From: Polaromonas sp.
Lineage (GTDB): Bacteria; Pseudomonadota; Gammaproteobacteria; Burkholderiales; Burkholderiaceae_C
Length of the DNA stretch: 49,681 nt
Direction of reading: 5' to 3'
Assembly: GCA_013824015.1 (NCBI GenBank)
Contig: PNNC01000171.1
Location: forward strand, 1-49,681
Both the position numbers and the translations under genes were made by a program. The notes beneath the pieces are model-generated. The model did not search any database. It saw nothing but the letters and a program-made list of their open reading frames with translations, and had not been told where the DNA came from. Each line of letters opens with the position of its first letter. Within the stretch, counting starts at the first letter, position 1. This document shows positions 25,966 to 34,370 of this stretch, piece by piece.

Positions 25966-27117
25966 ATGCCTTCAGCCCATGTCCTTCCTGCGCGAGTAGC
26001 TATGTTTTTGATAGCGTTTTCAGGACTGGCCGCGGTCGCGCAGGTGGCGGCCCAGGGCGTGCGGCCCGAGCCGGTGGCCAGTGGTTTGCAAAACCCCTGG
26101 GCCGTGGCCTTCCTGCCGCAGGGACGGTTTCTGGTCACCGAGCGGCCAGGCCGGATGCGGGTGGTGGAGGCCGACGGCAAGCTCGGGCCGGCCTTGCCCG
26201 GCTTGCCGGCGATTGACGCGGGCGGGCAGGGCGGGCTGCTCGACGTGGTCACCGACGCCGGGTTTGCCGCCAACCGGCGCATCTATTTCTGTTATTCCGA
26301 AGCCGCGCCGTCGGGTGGCAACAGCACCGCGCTGGCGACGGCCACGCTGGCTGCCGACAACAGCCGGCTGGACAGTGTCAAGGTCATCTTCAGCCAGAAG
26401 CCCAAGTTCTCCAGCAGCGCGCATTTCGGCTGCCGCATTGTGGAGGGGCAGAAGGATGGCAAGGCGGACGGCACCCTGTTCCTGACCCTGGGCGACCGTT
26501 ATTCGCGCATGCAGGATGCGCAGAAACTCGACAACCACCATGGCAAGGTGGTGCGCATCCTCAAGGACGGCAGCGTGCCCAGGGACAACCCCTTTGTGGG
26601 CCGGGCCGGCGCCTTGCCCGAGATCTGGAGTTATGGCCACCGCAACATGCAGGGCGCGACGCTGGCGCCCGACGGCAGCTACTGGACGCATGAACACGGC
26701 CCGCAGGGCGGCGACGAAATCAACCTGCCGCAGCCCGGCCGCAACTACGGCTGGCCGGTGATCACCTATGGGGAGAACTACGGCGGCGGCAAGATGGGCG
26801 AAGGCATCACCGCCAGGACCGGCATGGAGCAGCCGCTGCATTACTGGGTGCCGTCGATCGCGCCGTCCGGCATGGCGTTTTTGAGCAGCGAACGCTACGG
26901 CAAGGCCTGGCAGGGCAACCTGTTTGTCGGCTCGCTCAAGTTCGGCTACCTGAACCGCATCGAACTCGAGCAGCCGTTCCAGGGCAAGGTGCTGCGCGAA
27001 CACAAGCTGCTCGAGGGCGCCGGCCGCATCCGTGATGTGCGCCAGGGGCCGGAAGGGCTGCTTTATGTACTGACCGACAGCCCGCAGGGACGCCTGATCC
27101 GCCTGCAGCCGCAGTAA
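25966..27117 (+). CDS. PQQ-dependent aldose sugar dehydrogenase-like protein (YliI/soluble GDH family)
   Basis: A 383-residue periplasmic six-bladed beta-propeller. After a signal peptide ending near VAAQG it reads LQNPWAVAFLPQGRFLVTERPGRMRVV, the classic first blade of the family. GGQGGLLDVV, FLTLGDR, SYGHRNMQGA and THEHGPQGGDEINLP follow, which include the PQQ and calcium ligands (for example His of GHRN and Asp/Glu of GGDEIN). Such enzymes oxidise aldoses and pass electrons to the respiratory chain; physiological substrates are broad. The signal peptide is partly encoded by a copy of the dispersed palindrome (25996-26015). Confidence 0.93.
   Translation: MPSAHVLPARVAMFLIAFSGLAAVAQVAAQGVRPEPVASGLQNPWAVAFLPQGRFLVTERPGRMRVVEADGKLGPALPGLPAIDAGGQGGLLDVVTDAGFAANRRIYFCYSEAAPSGGNSTALATATLAADNSRLDSVKVIFSQKPKFSSSAHFGCRIVEGQKDGKADGTLFLTLGDRYSRMQDAQKLDNHHGKVVRILKDGSVPRDNPFVGRAGALPEIWSYGHRNMQGATLAPDGSYWTHEHGPQGGDEINLPQPGRNYGWPVITYGENYGGGKMGEGITARTGMEQPLHYWVPSIAPSGMAFLSSERYGKAWQGNLFVGSLKFGYLNRIELEQPFQGKVLREHKLLEGAGRIRDVRQGPEGLLYVLTDSPQGRLIRLQPQ
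25996..26015. repeat. Palindromic half-element inside a signal peptide
   Basis: tagctatgtttttgatagcg matches the palindromic half of the dispersed element (compare gatagct and agctatc arms elsewhere). It lies in frame inside the signal peptide of the PQQ dehydrogenase, encoding the hydrophobic VAMFLIAF stretch. The hairpin half is absent. Confidence 0.6.
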
Positions 27118-27182
27118 ACAGCGCCAGGGGCCCCGGCCCCGCGTCGATAGAATGGCGGCTTTCCCCGACCAAGTGAGCCTGC

Positions 27183-28031
27183 GTGTCCGAACGATCTGAA
27201 GTCCTGCTGCAATACCTGCTGCCCAAACGGGCCATCACCGAGTTCGGCCGGCATATCGCCTCCATGCGCGGCGGCGCCGTCACCACCGCCATCATCCGCT
27301 GGTTTGTCGGCAAGTACGGCGTCAACATGGCGGAGGCGGCCAACCCGGACATCAGCAGCTACGCCAGCTTCAATGATTTTTTCACGCGGGCCCTCCAGCC
27401 CGGCGCGCGCCCGCTGGCCGCGGCCGACCTGATCTGCCCGGTGGACGGCGCCATCAGCCAGTTCGGCCCCATCGAAGGCGACCAGATCTTCCAGGCCAAG
27501 GGCCACCACTATTCGACGACAGCGCTGGTCGGCGGCGACCGCGAACTGGCCGCGCGTTTTGACGGCGGCAGCTTCGCGACGATTTACCTGAGCCCGCGTG
27601 ACTACCACCGTATCCACATGCCTGCGGATGGCCGGCTCGCGCGCATGATTTATGTGCCGGGCGAATTGTTCTCGGTCAACCCGGCCACGGCGCGTGGTGT
27701 GCCCGGGCTGTTTGCGCGCAACGAACGGGTGGTCTGCGTGTTCGAGTCGGCGCGCGGCCCGTTTGTGCTGGTGCTGGTGGGCGCCACCATCGTTGGCAGC
27801 ATGGCCACGGTCTGGCACGGGCAGGTCAACCCCCCCAGAACGCGCGAAGTGCGCGACTGGCGTTATGACACGCAGCAGGTGGTGTTGCGGCAGGGCGAGG
27901 AGATGGGGCGTTTTCTGCTCGGCTCCACCGTGGTGCTGCTGTTCCCCCGGGGGCCTTGCCGTTTCAACCCGGCCTGGGCGCCGGGCGCGGCGGTCCGCCT
28001 CGGTGAGGAAATGGCCAGCCTCACCGCCTGA
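27183..28031 (+). CDS. psd: Phosphatidylserine decarboxylase, proenzyme
   Basis: A 282-residue membrane-associated enzyme converting phosphatidylserine to phosphatidylethanolamine. Self-cleavage at the LGST motif (246-249) would turn Ser248 into the pyruvoyl cofactor of the small alpha chain. The Asp in CPVDGAI (88) and His in YLSPRDYHRIHMP (142) are the residues that act in autoprocessing and catalysis. FSVNPATARGVPGLFARNER is a family hallmark. The start is GTG at 27183; no in-frame ATG lies near, and the first residues match the family N-terminus. It stands alone and is followed by a copy of the dispersed element. Confidence 0.96.
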   Translation: MSERSEVLLQYLLPKRAITEFGRHIASMRGGAVTTAIIRWFVGKYGVNMAEAANPDISSYASFNDFFTRALQPGARPLAAADLICPVDGAISQFGPIEGDQIFQAKGHHYSTTALVGGDRELAARFDGGSFATIYLSPRDYHRIHMPADGRLARMIYVPGELFSVNPATARGVPGLFARNERVVCVFESARGPFVLVLVGATIVGSMATVWHGQVNPPRTREVRDWRYDTQQVVLRQGEEMGRFLLGSTVVLLFPRGPCRFNPAWAPGAAVRLGEEMASLTA

Positions 28032-28042
28032 GGCGCGACCTG

Positions 28043-28098
28043 CTACAGATTGCATAGCGGCACCGCCTTGTAGCGAAAGGGCTGCAGGGTTTTTCGGG
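28043..28098 (+). repeat. Dispersed bipartite element after psd
   Basis: gctacagattgcatagcgg, then a ccttgt...aagggctgcagg segment and a terminal gtttttc. It aligns with the copy at 35049 (gatagctgcttgctcttg ... gggctgcaggcctttttt). It begins 12 bases after the psd stop, in an orientation where the T-run could end psd transcription. Confidence 0.6.
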
Positions 28099-28305
28099 CA
28101 CCAGCGCAGAAGCGCGATCCGCGGCTCGGGCTGACCTACCTGATCTTCATCCATTTCCTACATGGGCGATGCGAGGCGCGTCCTAAGCTGTGTCCCCTTG
28201 GACAGTGATTACACCGCATGTGGCGGTGCGCGCTGGCCACCGGAGACCATGTGACCAAGCGCTTTTTCCGCCCTGCAGGGTGTCTGCGAACGATCCGGAC
28301 GGCCG

Positions 28306-29256
28306 ATGCTGGCTGCTGACAGGGGGCCGGCGTTCGACGCCGCACTGAAGGCCTTGCTGCAGCATTTGCGCGAGCAGGCCTATGCATTCATCACGGTCAC
28401 GCCACTGAGTCACGCCCGGGTGCTGGCCAACCGCCGCAGCCATCCCGGCAACAGCCTGCGGGACGCCTTTGGCTGGTCCCTGTCATTTCCCGCGGCGGTG
28501 CTGCCGCCGGAGCTGCTGGCCTTGCTGATGCAGACCGGCGTGATCCTGCGCGAGGGCGGGTTGTACCGCAGCCAGGTGCGTGTCTCCAGTTTCGACGGTG
28601 ACCTGTTCGCGCACTCGTCGTTTCCGACAACGGCCCGGGATGCGGTGTTTTTCGGGCCCGACACCTACCGCTTTCTGCAACTCATCCGCGACCACATGCC
28701 CGCGGCGTCACCGGACGCGCCCTTGCGGGTGGCTGACGTGGGCTGCGGCAGCGGTGCCGGCGGCATCATGGCCGCGCGCCTGCGGGTGGGGGCGCAGGTG
28801 GTCCTCAACGACATCAACCCGCTGGCCCTGTGTTATGCCGGCATCAATGCCGCGGCGGCGGGGGTGGAGGTCGAGATGGCGCCCGGCGATGCGCTGTCAG
28901 CCACCTCCGGTGAGTTTGATGTCGTGTTGTCCAATCCACCCTACCTCGAGGACGACGCGGCACGCGCCTACCGCCACGGGGGTGGCGACCTCGGGCGGGC
29001 GCTGAGCGTGAAGATTGGCGCCCAGGCCCTGCAACGATTGCGGCCCGGCGGGCGGCTGATCCTGTACACCGGCGTCGCCATCGTGGACGGCATCGATCAT
29101 TTCATCCGCGACATGGAGCCTTTTCTCGGACAGGCGGGCTGCACCTACACCTATGCCGAGATCGATCCCGACGTGTTCGGCGAAGAACTGGAACGGCCGG
29201 TCTACCGGCAGGCCGACCGCATTGCGGCGGTGGGACTGGTCGCCGTCAAACCCTGA
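28306..29256 (+). CDS. Class I SAM-dependent methyltransferase (MTS/HemK-like)
   Basis: A 316-residue methyltransferase. SAM-binding motif I is VADVGCGSGAGGIMAAR (about 142-158), followed by VLNDINPLAL, and the catalytic SNPPYLED matches the NPPY tetrapeptide of enzymes that methylate amide or ring nitrogen (HemK/RsmC-like). An N-terminal domain of about 100 residues has no clear identity. The presence of NPPY suggests a Gln, adenine or guanine N-target, but the substrate cannot be fixed. The first Met (28306) is used; a 274-bp gap precedes it, holding the repeat after psd and nothing else recognisable. Confidence 0.88.
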   Translation: MLAADRGPAFDAALKALLQHLREQAYAFITVTPLSHARVLANRRSHPGNSLRDAFGWSLSFPAAVLPPELLALLMQTGVILREGGLYRSQVRVSSFDGDLFAHSSFPTTARDAVFFGPDTYRFLQLIRDHMPAASPDAPLRVADVGCGSGAGGIMAARLRVGAQVVLNDINPLALCYAGINAAAAGVEVEMAPGDALSATSGEFDVVLSNPPYLEDDAARAYRHGGGDLGRALSVKIGAQALQRLRPGGRLILYTGVAIVDGIDHFIRDMEPFLGQAGCTYTYAEIDPDVFGEELERPVYRQADRIAAVGLVAVKP

Positions 29257-29286
29257 AACAGCCTGATTCACAACCCAAGGAGCCTT

Positions 29287-29475
29287 ATGCACAAGTCATC
29301 TGATTCCCACAAGGAAGCCAAAGACAAACACAACGCCGATGACGCCGGCCCCCAGGCCCGGCCCGCGCCCGCATCGGGCGTCAAGGCCTGGCCTTTTGCC
29401 CCCGGTTCGCAACTGGGCAAGCAGGTGGCGCGGCCCTGGACGCCTAAACCGTCCTACCGCTTCAACCAGCGCTAG
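29287..29475 (+). CDS. Small hydrophilic hypothetical protein
   Basis: A 62-residue protein, rich in Lys, His, Asp and Pro, with no membrane segment or Cys. I do not recognise it. Support for it being real is the aaggag ribosome site 7 bases before the ATG, its position 30 bp after the methyltransferase stop, and a codon pattern like its neighbours. The C-terminal KPSYRFNQR looks like a short conserved-type end. Probably intrinsically disordered. Confidence 0.6.
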   Translation: MHKSSDSHKEAKDKHNADDAGPQARPAPASGVKAWPFAPGSQLGKQVARPWTPKPSYRFNQR

Positions 29476-29589
29476 CCGTGCCGGACGCAGCGGGAACCGG
29501 CCCCGGCCGACGGCGCCTGTCCGGCCGGCACACCGGTCCGCCGCCTGCCTTGCTGACTGCACCTACACTGGAGGCCACAGAGGGGTTTT

Positions 29590-30003
29590 ATGCCAGCAGC
29601 AGCTATTAGTGGCACGGATTCGGGAGGACAGCGCGCGCTGAGGGTCTTCATCATTGAAGACAATGTGGTCCTGCGCAACATCATCGTGGACGCCTTGCGC
29701 GACATCCCGTCGGTGGACATCCTGTTTTATGCGGACAATGAAATTTCCGCGACCAACTGGCTCTCGTCCAATGACGGCGCCTGGGATCTCGCGGTGGTGG
29801 ACCTGCACCTGCGGCAGGGCAGCGGTGTCGGGGCGCTGAACTGGTGCACCACGCGCCGTCCCAACCAGCGCGTGGTGGTGCTCAGCGGTGAGCTCAATGA
29901 GGAGATGCGCCAGAAATGCCTGGCGCTGCGCGCCGATGCGGTGTTCGACAAAGGCACCGAGATGGATGCCTTTCTCGGCTACTGCAAGTCGCTGACCGCC
30001 TGA
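29590..30003 (+). CDS. Stand-alone receiver-domain protein
   Basis: A 137-residue single receiver domain: acidic pair in VFIIEDNVV (Glu/Asp near 23-24), phosphoacceptor Asp in AVVDLHLRQGSG (near 70), Ser in VVLSGE and Lys in VFDKGTEMD (near 120). There is no output domain, so it would act by protein contact, like CheY or Spo0F types. The N-terminal 15 residues are outside the fold. A gagg ribosome site precedes the ATG. No kinase gene is adjacent; a degenerate kinase-like protein lies 13 kb away (43084-43788). Confidence 0.88.
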   Translation: MPAAAISGTDSGGQRALRVFIIEDNVVLRNIIVDALRDIPSVDILFYADNEISATNWLSSNDGAWDLAVVDLHLRQGSGVGALNWCTTRRPNQRVVVLSGELNEEMRQKCLALRADAVFDKGTEMDAFLGYCKSLTA

Positions 30004-30077
30004 ACGCCGCACGGCTTGGCCTAAACTTCCGGCATGCGCCGCGGCTGTGGCGGTGCGCGATTCACATGGAGACCGGG

Positions 30078-30506
30078 ATGACTGCCTTATTTCGCGATGA
30101 ACTGCTCGCTGCGGCCGAGCAGGCCGTTTTTCCTGCCGAGAAAACGCTGGACCCCGAGACCGGCCTGGAGGCGCTCGATCCGGCTTCGGCCGCTTCGATC
30201 CGGCAGGTGTTCGACCTGTTCGGCGTCACGAGGCTGAGCCCCGATGACGAAGACTTCGACCGGGTGGTCAACACCACCTGCACGCTGGCCGTCGAGGTTG
30301 CCGCGCATGTGCAGGCGCTTGACGAGGCTGGCGGCGCGCTGGAGGCCCTGCAGGACGCTGCCGACTGGCATCCGGACTACCGGGCCTATGTGCTTGCGTT
30401 GTGGCAGGGCGACCGCGACGGCATTGCCCGGGGGGCGACCCGGCTCCAACTGGCAGCCGGCATCCCGAACGGCTCGCTGCCGCTGGACCAGGGGCCGCTC
30501 GCCTGA
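30078..30506 (+). CDS. Hypothetical protein, acidic
   Basis: A 142-residue soluble acidic protein, predicted largely helical, without Cys clusters, signal or membrane segments other than one conserved-looking TCTLAVEVAAHVQAL helix. I do not recognise the family. ATG 30078 is preferred over 30066 because ggaga lies 5 bases upstream of it. It follows the receiver gene by 74 bp and precedes the permease gene closely, so it may be part of a longer transcript. Confidence 0.6.
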   Translation: MTALFRDELLAAAEQAVFPAEKTLDPETGLEALDPASAASIRQVFDLFGVTRLSPDDEDFDRVVNTTCTLAVEVAAHVQALDEAGGALEALQDAADWHPDYRAYVLALWQGDRDGIARGATRLQLAAGIPNGSLPLDQGPLA

Positions 30507-30539
30507 GGGCGAATGCCGGCCCATGCCCATCATGGCTTC

Positions 30540-31343
30540 ATGACACCCGCTGATCGCCGGCCTTCCGCGCTGTCGCTGCTCAACCTGCGGGCGCGGGAAT
30601 GGTTGCTGGGCTGGTGGCGGCTGATCTACCTGGGCGCGATGATCCTGGTGCTGACGCTTTCGCCGTCGAGTTACGGCCGCCCGAACCGCCGCGTGCTGGC
30701 CGAACACATCTACCGCAACACGGCGCCCAACCTGCTCGGCTTCACGCTGATGTGCGCGTTGATCACGGTGGTCATCACACGCATCGTGATTGTCACCGCC
30801 ATCAGTTACGGGCTGTCCCAGTACGCGCTGCAGGTGGTGATCCGGGTGCTGGTGCTGGAGCTGATTCCGCTGACCGCCGCGATGTTCGTGGCCCTGCGCT
30901 CGGCGATTGCCAGCGGTGTGGAACTGTCGCAGTTGCGCAGCAGCGGCGCGCTGGATGCGATGCGGCAGCGCGGCATGGACCCGGTGCGCCACGAGGTGTT
31001 GCCGCGTGTGACGGCCGGCATCTTCGCGACCATCACGCTGGCCGCGCTCAGCTGCGTGGTGGCGCTGGTGATGGCCTACCTGGCCGTGTACGGCTTCACG
31101 CTGGCGGGGGTGGCCGTGTACACACGCCTGTTCGGCCAGGTGTTCAACCCGGAAGTCACGCTGATTTTCCTGCTCAAGACGCTGTTTTTCAGCCTGGCCG
31201 TCTCGCTGATCCCGATGGCTTCGGCGCTGTACGACGCCACCGAGCTGCGCCTTCGCGCCAGCGCCGAGCTGCGCATGCTGGTGCGCATGTTCGCCGTCAT
31301 CCTGCTGATCGAGGTGTTGTCGCTGGTCGGCAACTATTATTGA
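30540..31343 (+). CDS. MlaE/YrbE-type ABC permease
   Basis: A 267-residue inner-membrane permease of the MlaE family, which moves lipids together with MCE proteins. Visible hallmarks are ALRSAIASGVELSQLRSSGALDAMRQRGMDPVRHEVLPRVTAG, the conserved cytoplasmic coupling region of the family, and five to six hydrophobic segments. The MCE-domain gene follows 33 bp later. An ATG at 30513 would give nine more residues; the choice is not decided by a ribosome site. The ATPase gene usually found between or next to these genes is missing here. Confidence 0.88.
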   Translation: MTPADRRPSALSLLNLRAREWLLGWWRLIYLGAMILVLTLSPSSYGRPNRRVLAEHIYRNTAPNLLGFTLMCALITVVITRIVIVTAISYGLSQYALQVVIRVLVLELIPLTAAMFVALRSAIASGVELSQLRSSGALDAMRQRGMDPVRHEVLPRVTAGIFATITLAALSCVVALVMAYLAVYGFTLAGVAVYTRLFGQVFNPEVTLIFLLKTLFFSLAVSLIPMASALYDATELRLRASAELRMLVRMFAVILLIEVLSLVGNYY

Positions 31344-31376
31344 AGTCGCTGAACCCGTCATGAAAACATACCCACC

Positions 31377-32381
31377 ATGAGCGATCCCAAGGACACCCCC
31401 CCGGAAACCGGCAGGCCGCCGCCGCGGGCCGAGGAGGTGGTGCAACTGCCACCGGTGGCCAACCTCGAGTTCAAGGCGCTGCTGCTGCTGGTCTTCATGG
31501 CAGCGCTGGTGATCGGCTCGGCGCTGTATGTGCTGTATGCGCGCGGCCTGTTCGAGCGCACGCAGCAACTGGTGCTGGTGTCCGACGACTCCGAGGGCGT
31601 GGTGGTCGGCATGGACCTGACGTTTTCGGGCTTCCCGATCGGGCGGGTGCGCCGCATCGAGCTGGCCGAGGACGGCAAGGCCCGCATCATCATCGACGTG
31701 CCGACCCGCGATGCGCACTGGCTGCGCACCTCCAGCGTGTTCACGCTGGTGCGCGGCCTGGTGGGCTCCACCAACATCCGCGCCTACAGCGGGCTGCTCA
31801 AGGATCCGCCGCTGCCCGACGGCGCGGTGCGCGAGGTGTTGCGTGGCGACACCGGCGCGGAGATTCCCAAGCTGATTGCGGCGGCCAAGGAATTGATCGA
31901 GAACCTCAACGGCCTGACCGCCAGTGAAGGCGCGGTGTCGGCCAGCCTGGGCAATCTGCAGAAGCTGACCGAACGGCTCAACGGCCCCGGCGGCGCGCTC
32001 GGCGTATTGCTGGGCAACGAGGCCGAGGCCAAAAAGCTGATCGCGACGCTGGACCGCACCAATGCCTTGCTGACCAAACTCGACGGCCTGGCCGCCAAAA
32101 CCGACACCCAGGTGTTCGGCGCCAACGGGGTCATGCCCGAGGCCCGCGCCACCGTGGTGCAGCTCAATACACTGCTTGGCGAAGCCCGCACCAGCCTGAA
32201 AAAAGTCGATGCGGTGCTGGTCGAGGCGCAGGCCGTGGGCGCCAATGCGCGCGCCGCGACCGATGACCTCGGCACGCTGCGCGGCGAGGTCGAGTCCAGC
32301 CTGCGCAAGGTGGACAGCCTGATCAACGAGGTCAACCGCAAATGGCCGTTTGCCCGCGACACGGAGATCAAGCTGCCATGA
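31377..32381 (+). CDS. MCE (MlaD-like) lipid-transport protein
   Basis: A 334-residue protein with a proline-rich cytoplasmic N-terminus, one transmembrane helix (about 38-58) and a periplasmic MCE domain (about 62-140; TFSGFPIGRVRRIELAEDGKARIII). A long alpha-helical tail with repeated leucine/alanine heptads (about 160-320) could form a periplasmic tunnel or needle. MCE proteins bind and pass lipids between membranes. It overlaps the following lipoprotein gene by four bases. With the permease before and lipoprotein after, this is a trans-envelope lipid transport system lacking its own ATPase gene. Confidence 0.9.
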   Translation: MSDPKDTPPETGRPPPRAEEVVQLPPVANLEFKALLLLVFMAALVIGSALYVLYARGLFERTQQLVLVSDDSEGVVVGMDLTFSGFPIGRVRRIELAEDGKARIIIDVPTRDAHWLRTSSVFTLVRGLVGSTNIRAYSGLLKDPPLPDGAVREVLRGDTGAEIPKLIAAAKELIENLNGLTASEGAVSASLGNLQKLTERLNGPGGALGVLLGNEAEAKKLIATLDRTNALLTKLDGLAAKTDTQVFGANGVMPEARATVVQLNTLLGEARTSLKKVDAVLVEAQAVGANARAATDDLGTLRGEVESSLRKVDSLINEVNRKWPFARDTEIKLP

Positions 32382-33052
32382 AGCGCCTTGCCAACACCCT
32401 GGTGTCTGCGGCCATGCTGGCGCTGGCCGCCTGCAGCAGCGGCCCGAAGCCGGCCGATTGGGCGCTGGAAGCCAAAACCGCCAGCGAGCGCGCCGTTGCC
32501 GCGTACATGGAAGGCAATACACGCGTCGAGGCGGTCGAGTTTGCGCGGGCGCTCAGCGAAGTCGCCAGCACCGGCCGGGTGGACCTGGTGGCGCGTGTTG
32601 AACTGCTGCGCTGCGCCAGCCGCGCCGCCAGCCTGGTGCTGGAAACCTGCGCCGGTTTCGAGCGCCTGCGCGCCGATGCGCCGGCGGCCGAACGGGCCTA
32701 TGCCGACTATCTGGCCGGCAAGCTGCAGCCGCAGGATGCCGCCTTGTTGCCTGCTGCCCAGCGCGCTGCGGCATCGGGTGAGGCTGCGGCCGTCAAGGCC
32801 ATCGCTGATCCGCTGTCGCAGCTGGTGGCGGCGGCCGCGCTGTTCCAGCGTGGGCAGGCCAGCCCGGCCGTGCTGCAACAGGCGGTGGACACCGCCTCCA
32901 GCCAGGGCTGGCGCCGGCCGCTGCTGGCCTGGCTGGGCGTGCAGGCGCAGCTCGCTGAAAAAGCCGGTGATGCGGAGCAGGCCGCGCGCCTGCGCCGGCG
33001 CATGGCGCTGGTGGAGCCGCCCCGCGCCGGCGCCGCAGGATCGCGGCCTTGA
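32378..33052 (+). CDS. Putative lipoprotein of the MCE system
   Basis: A 224-residue protein with a lipobox LAAC (Cys near 19) and an all-helical, Ala-rich body that looks like helical repeats (TPR/Sel1-like spacing such as AERAYADYLAGKL). The start at 32378 overlaps the MCE gene stop (atga). In related loci an ABC-type auxiliary lipoprotein occupies this slot; this one does not match the beta-rich auxiliary lipoprotein fold I know, so the role is open. Probably outer-membrane or periplasmic-face anchored. Confidence 0.7.
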   Translation: MKRLANTLVSAAMLALAACSSGPKPADWALEAKTASERAVAAYMEGNTRVEAVEFARALSEVASTGRVDLVARVELLRCASRAASLVLETCAGFERLRADAPAAERAYADYLAGKLQPQDAALLPAAQRAAASGEAAAVKAIADPLSQLVAAAALFQRGQASPAVLQQAVDTASSQGWRRPLLAWLGVQAQLAEKAGDAEQAARLRRRMALVEPPRAGAAGSRP

Positions 33053-34311
33053 GCGCGTCGCGTCACGACCCGGGCCGCTGGGTGATTGCCATCGCCGGCC
33101 TGTTGTCGCTGGCCACCGCCATGGGCATAGGCCGTTTTGCCTTCACGCCGCTGCTGCCCATGATGCTCAGCGACGGTGTGATCGACTTGCCGGCGGCCAG
33201 CTGGCTGGCCAGCGCCAATTATTTCGGCTACCTGGTCGGCGCCTTGTTCTGCACCTTTCAGCCCTGGATCTGGAAACGGTTGTCCTTCCTGCCGCAGGTC
33301 GCGGGTCCCACCTGGGTGCGCAGCGGCCTGGTCGCCACCACGCTGCTGACACTGGGCATGGCGCTGCATGTTCCCGCCGCCTGGCCGGTGCTGCGTTTTG
33401 CCGCCGGCGTGGCCAGCGCGCTGGTGTTTGTCTACACCTCGGGCTGGTGCCTGGCCCAGCTGGCGCGGCGCAACGCACCGATGATGGGCGGCGTGATCTA
33501 CGCCGGCCCGGGTGCCGGCATTGCATTGAGCGGCCTGTTCGCCAGCGGCATGGTGGCGTTGCAGTGGCGCGCGGCGGCAGGCTGGCTGATTTTTGGCGGG
33601 CTGGCGGCGCTGCTCACGGCTTGTGTCTGGCGCACCTTCCGGGAGCAGGACGGGCAGGGCGCCAGCCACGCCGCCGCGCCCGCGGCGGCTTTGCGCGTTG
33701 AGGCCCCGGCCGGCCGCAAGCAGATGTTGTGGCTCGCACTGGCGTATGGTCTGGCCGGTTTTGGCTACATCATCACCGCGACTTTTTTGCCGGTGATTGC
33801 GCGCGAAGCCATGCCGGGCTCGGTCTGGATTGATTTTTTCTGGCCCATCTTCGGTCTGGGCGTGATCACCGGCGCGTTGCTGGCCACACGCATCCCGGCC
33901 ACCGGCGACTGGCGCCATTTGCTGGCTGCCTGTTATTTTGTGCAGGCGCTGGGCATCGCCGCCAGTGTGTTCAGCCCGAATCTGGCCGGTTTTGCCATCG
34001 GCAGCCTGCTGCTGGGCATTCCCTTCACCGCCATCACCTTTTTTGCCATGCAGGAAGTGCGGCGGCTGCGACCGCTCGCAGCGGCCAGCACCATGGGGTT
34101 GTTGACGGCGGTGTATGGCATCGGTCAGATCGCCGGCCCGCCCATGGTGGCGCTGCTGCTGCGGCACAGCCGCAGTGTCGGTGAGGGTTTCACGCTGTCG
34201 CTCGAGATCGCCGCAGCCAGCCTGCTGGCCGGCGCGCTGATGTATCTGTGGATGGTCAGCGCCTACCCGGTGGCGCACCGGGCAGGCCGGGCCGGCTCCC
34301 CCGGAGTTTAG
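33049..34311 (+). CDS. YbfB/YjiJ-family MFS transporter
   Basis: A 420-residue, 12-helix major facilitator protein. The N-terminal MGIGRFAFTPLLPMM and ANYFGYLVGAL are typical of the YbfB/YjiJ group, whose substrates are mostly unknown. The start codon is TTG at 33049, overlapping the lipoprotein stop (ttga), a rare start that implies translational coupling to the MCE genes. Whether it is functionally linked to lipid transport or only rides the operon is not known. The transcript would end at the dispersed element 34321-34370. Confidence 0.9.
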   Translation: MSASRHDPGRWVIAIAGLLSLATAMGIGRFAFTPLLPMMLSDGVIDLPAASWLASANYFGYLVGALFCTFQPWIWKRLSFLPQVAGPTWVRSGLVATTLLTLGMALHVPAAWPVLRFAAGVASALVFVYTSGWCLAQLARRNAPMMGGVIYAGPGAGIALSGLFASGMVALQWRAAAGWLIFGGLAALLTACVWRTFREQDGQGASHAAAPAAALRVEAPAGRKQMLWLALAYGLAGFGYIITATFLPVIAREAMPGSVWIDFFWPIFGLGVITGALLATRIPATGDWRHLLAACYFVQALGIAASVFSPNLAGFAIGSLLLGIPFTAITFFAMQEVRRLRPLAAASTMGLLTAVYGIGQIAGPPMVALLLRHSRSVGEGFTLSLEIAAASLLAGALMYLWMVSAYPVAHRAGRAGSPGV

Positions 34312-34320
34312 GAAAAATCA

Positions 34321-34370
34321 GTCCCCAGCCCTTGTCTGGCAGGGGCAAGCAGCTATCAAAAAAGGAGCAT
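34321..34370 (-). repeat. Dispersed bipartite element between convergent genes
   Basis: ccagcccttgtctggcaggggc hairpin half, then aagcagctatcaaaaaaggagc. It fills the space between the MFS transporter and the convergent nuclease-domain gene and touches the stop codon of the latter. It is in opposite orientation to the copy after serA, with which it shares cttgtctggca and gcagctatc. Confidence 0.8.

Noticed and set aside
29590-29625. A further copy of the dispersed palindrome at the start of the receiver gene (agcagcagctattagtggc)
   Set aside because: Only about ten bases match and the second arm is poor; too weak to count.
30087-32522. An 811-codon open frame on the minus strand
   Set aside because: It lies wholly opposite an unknown-protein gene, the MlaE-type permease and the MCE gene. 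Its translation is His/Gln/Arg-rich low-complexity text typical of the antisense of GC-rich genes.
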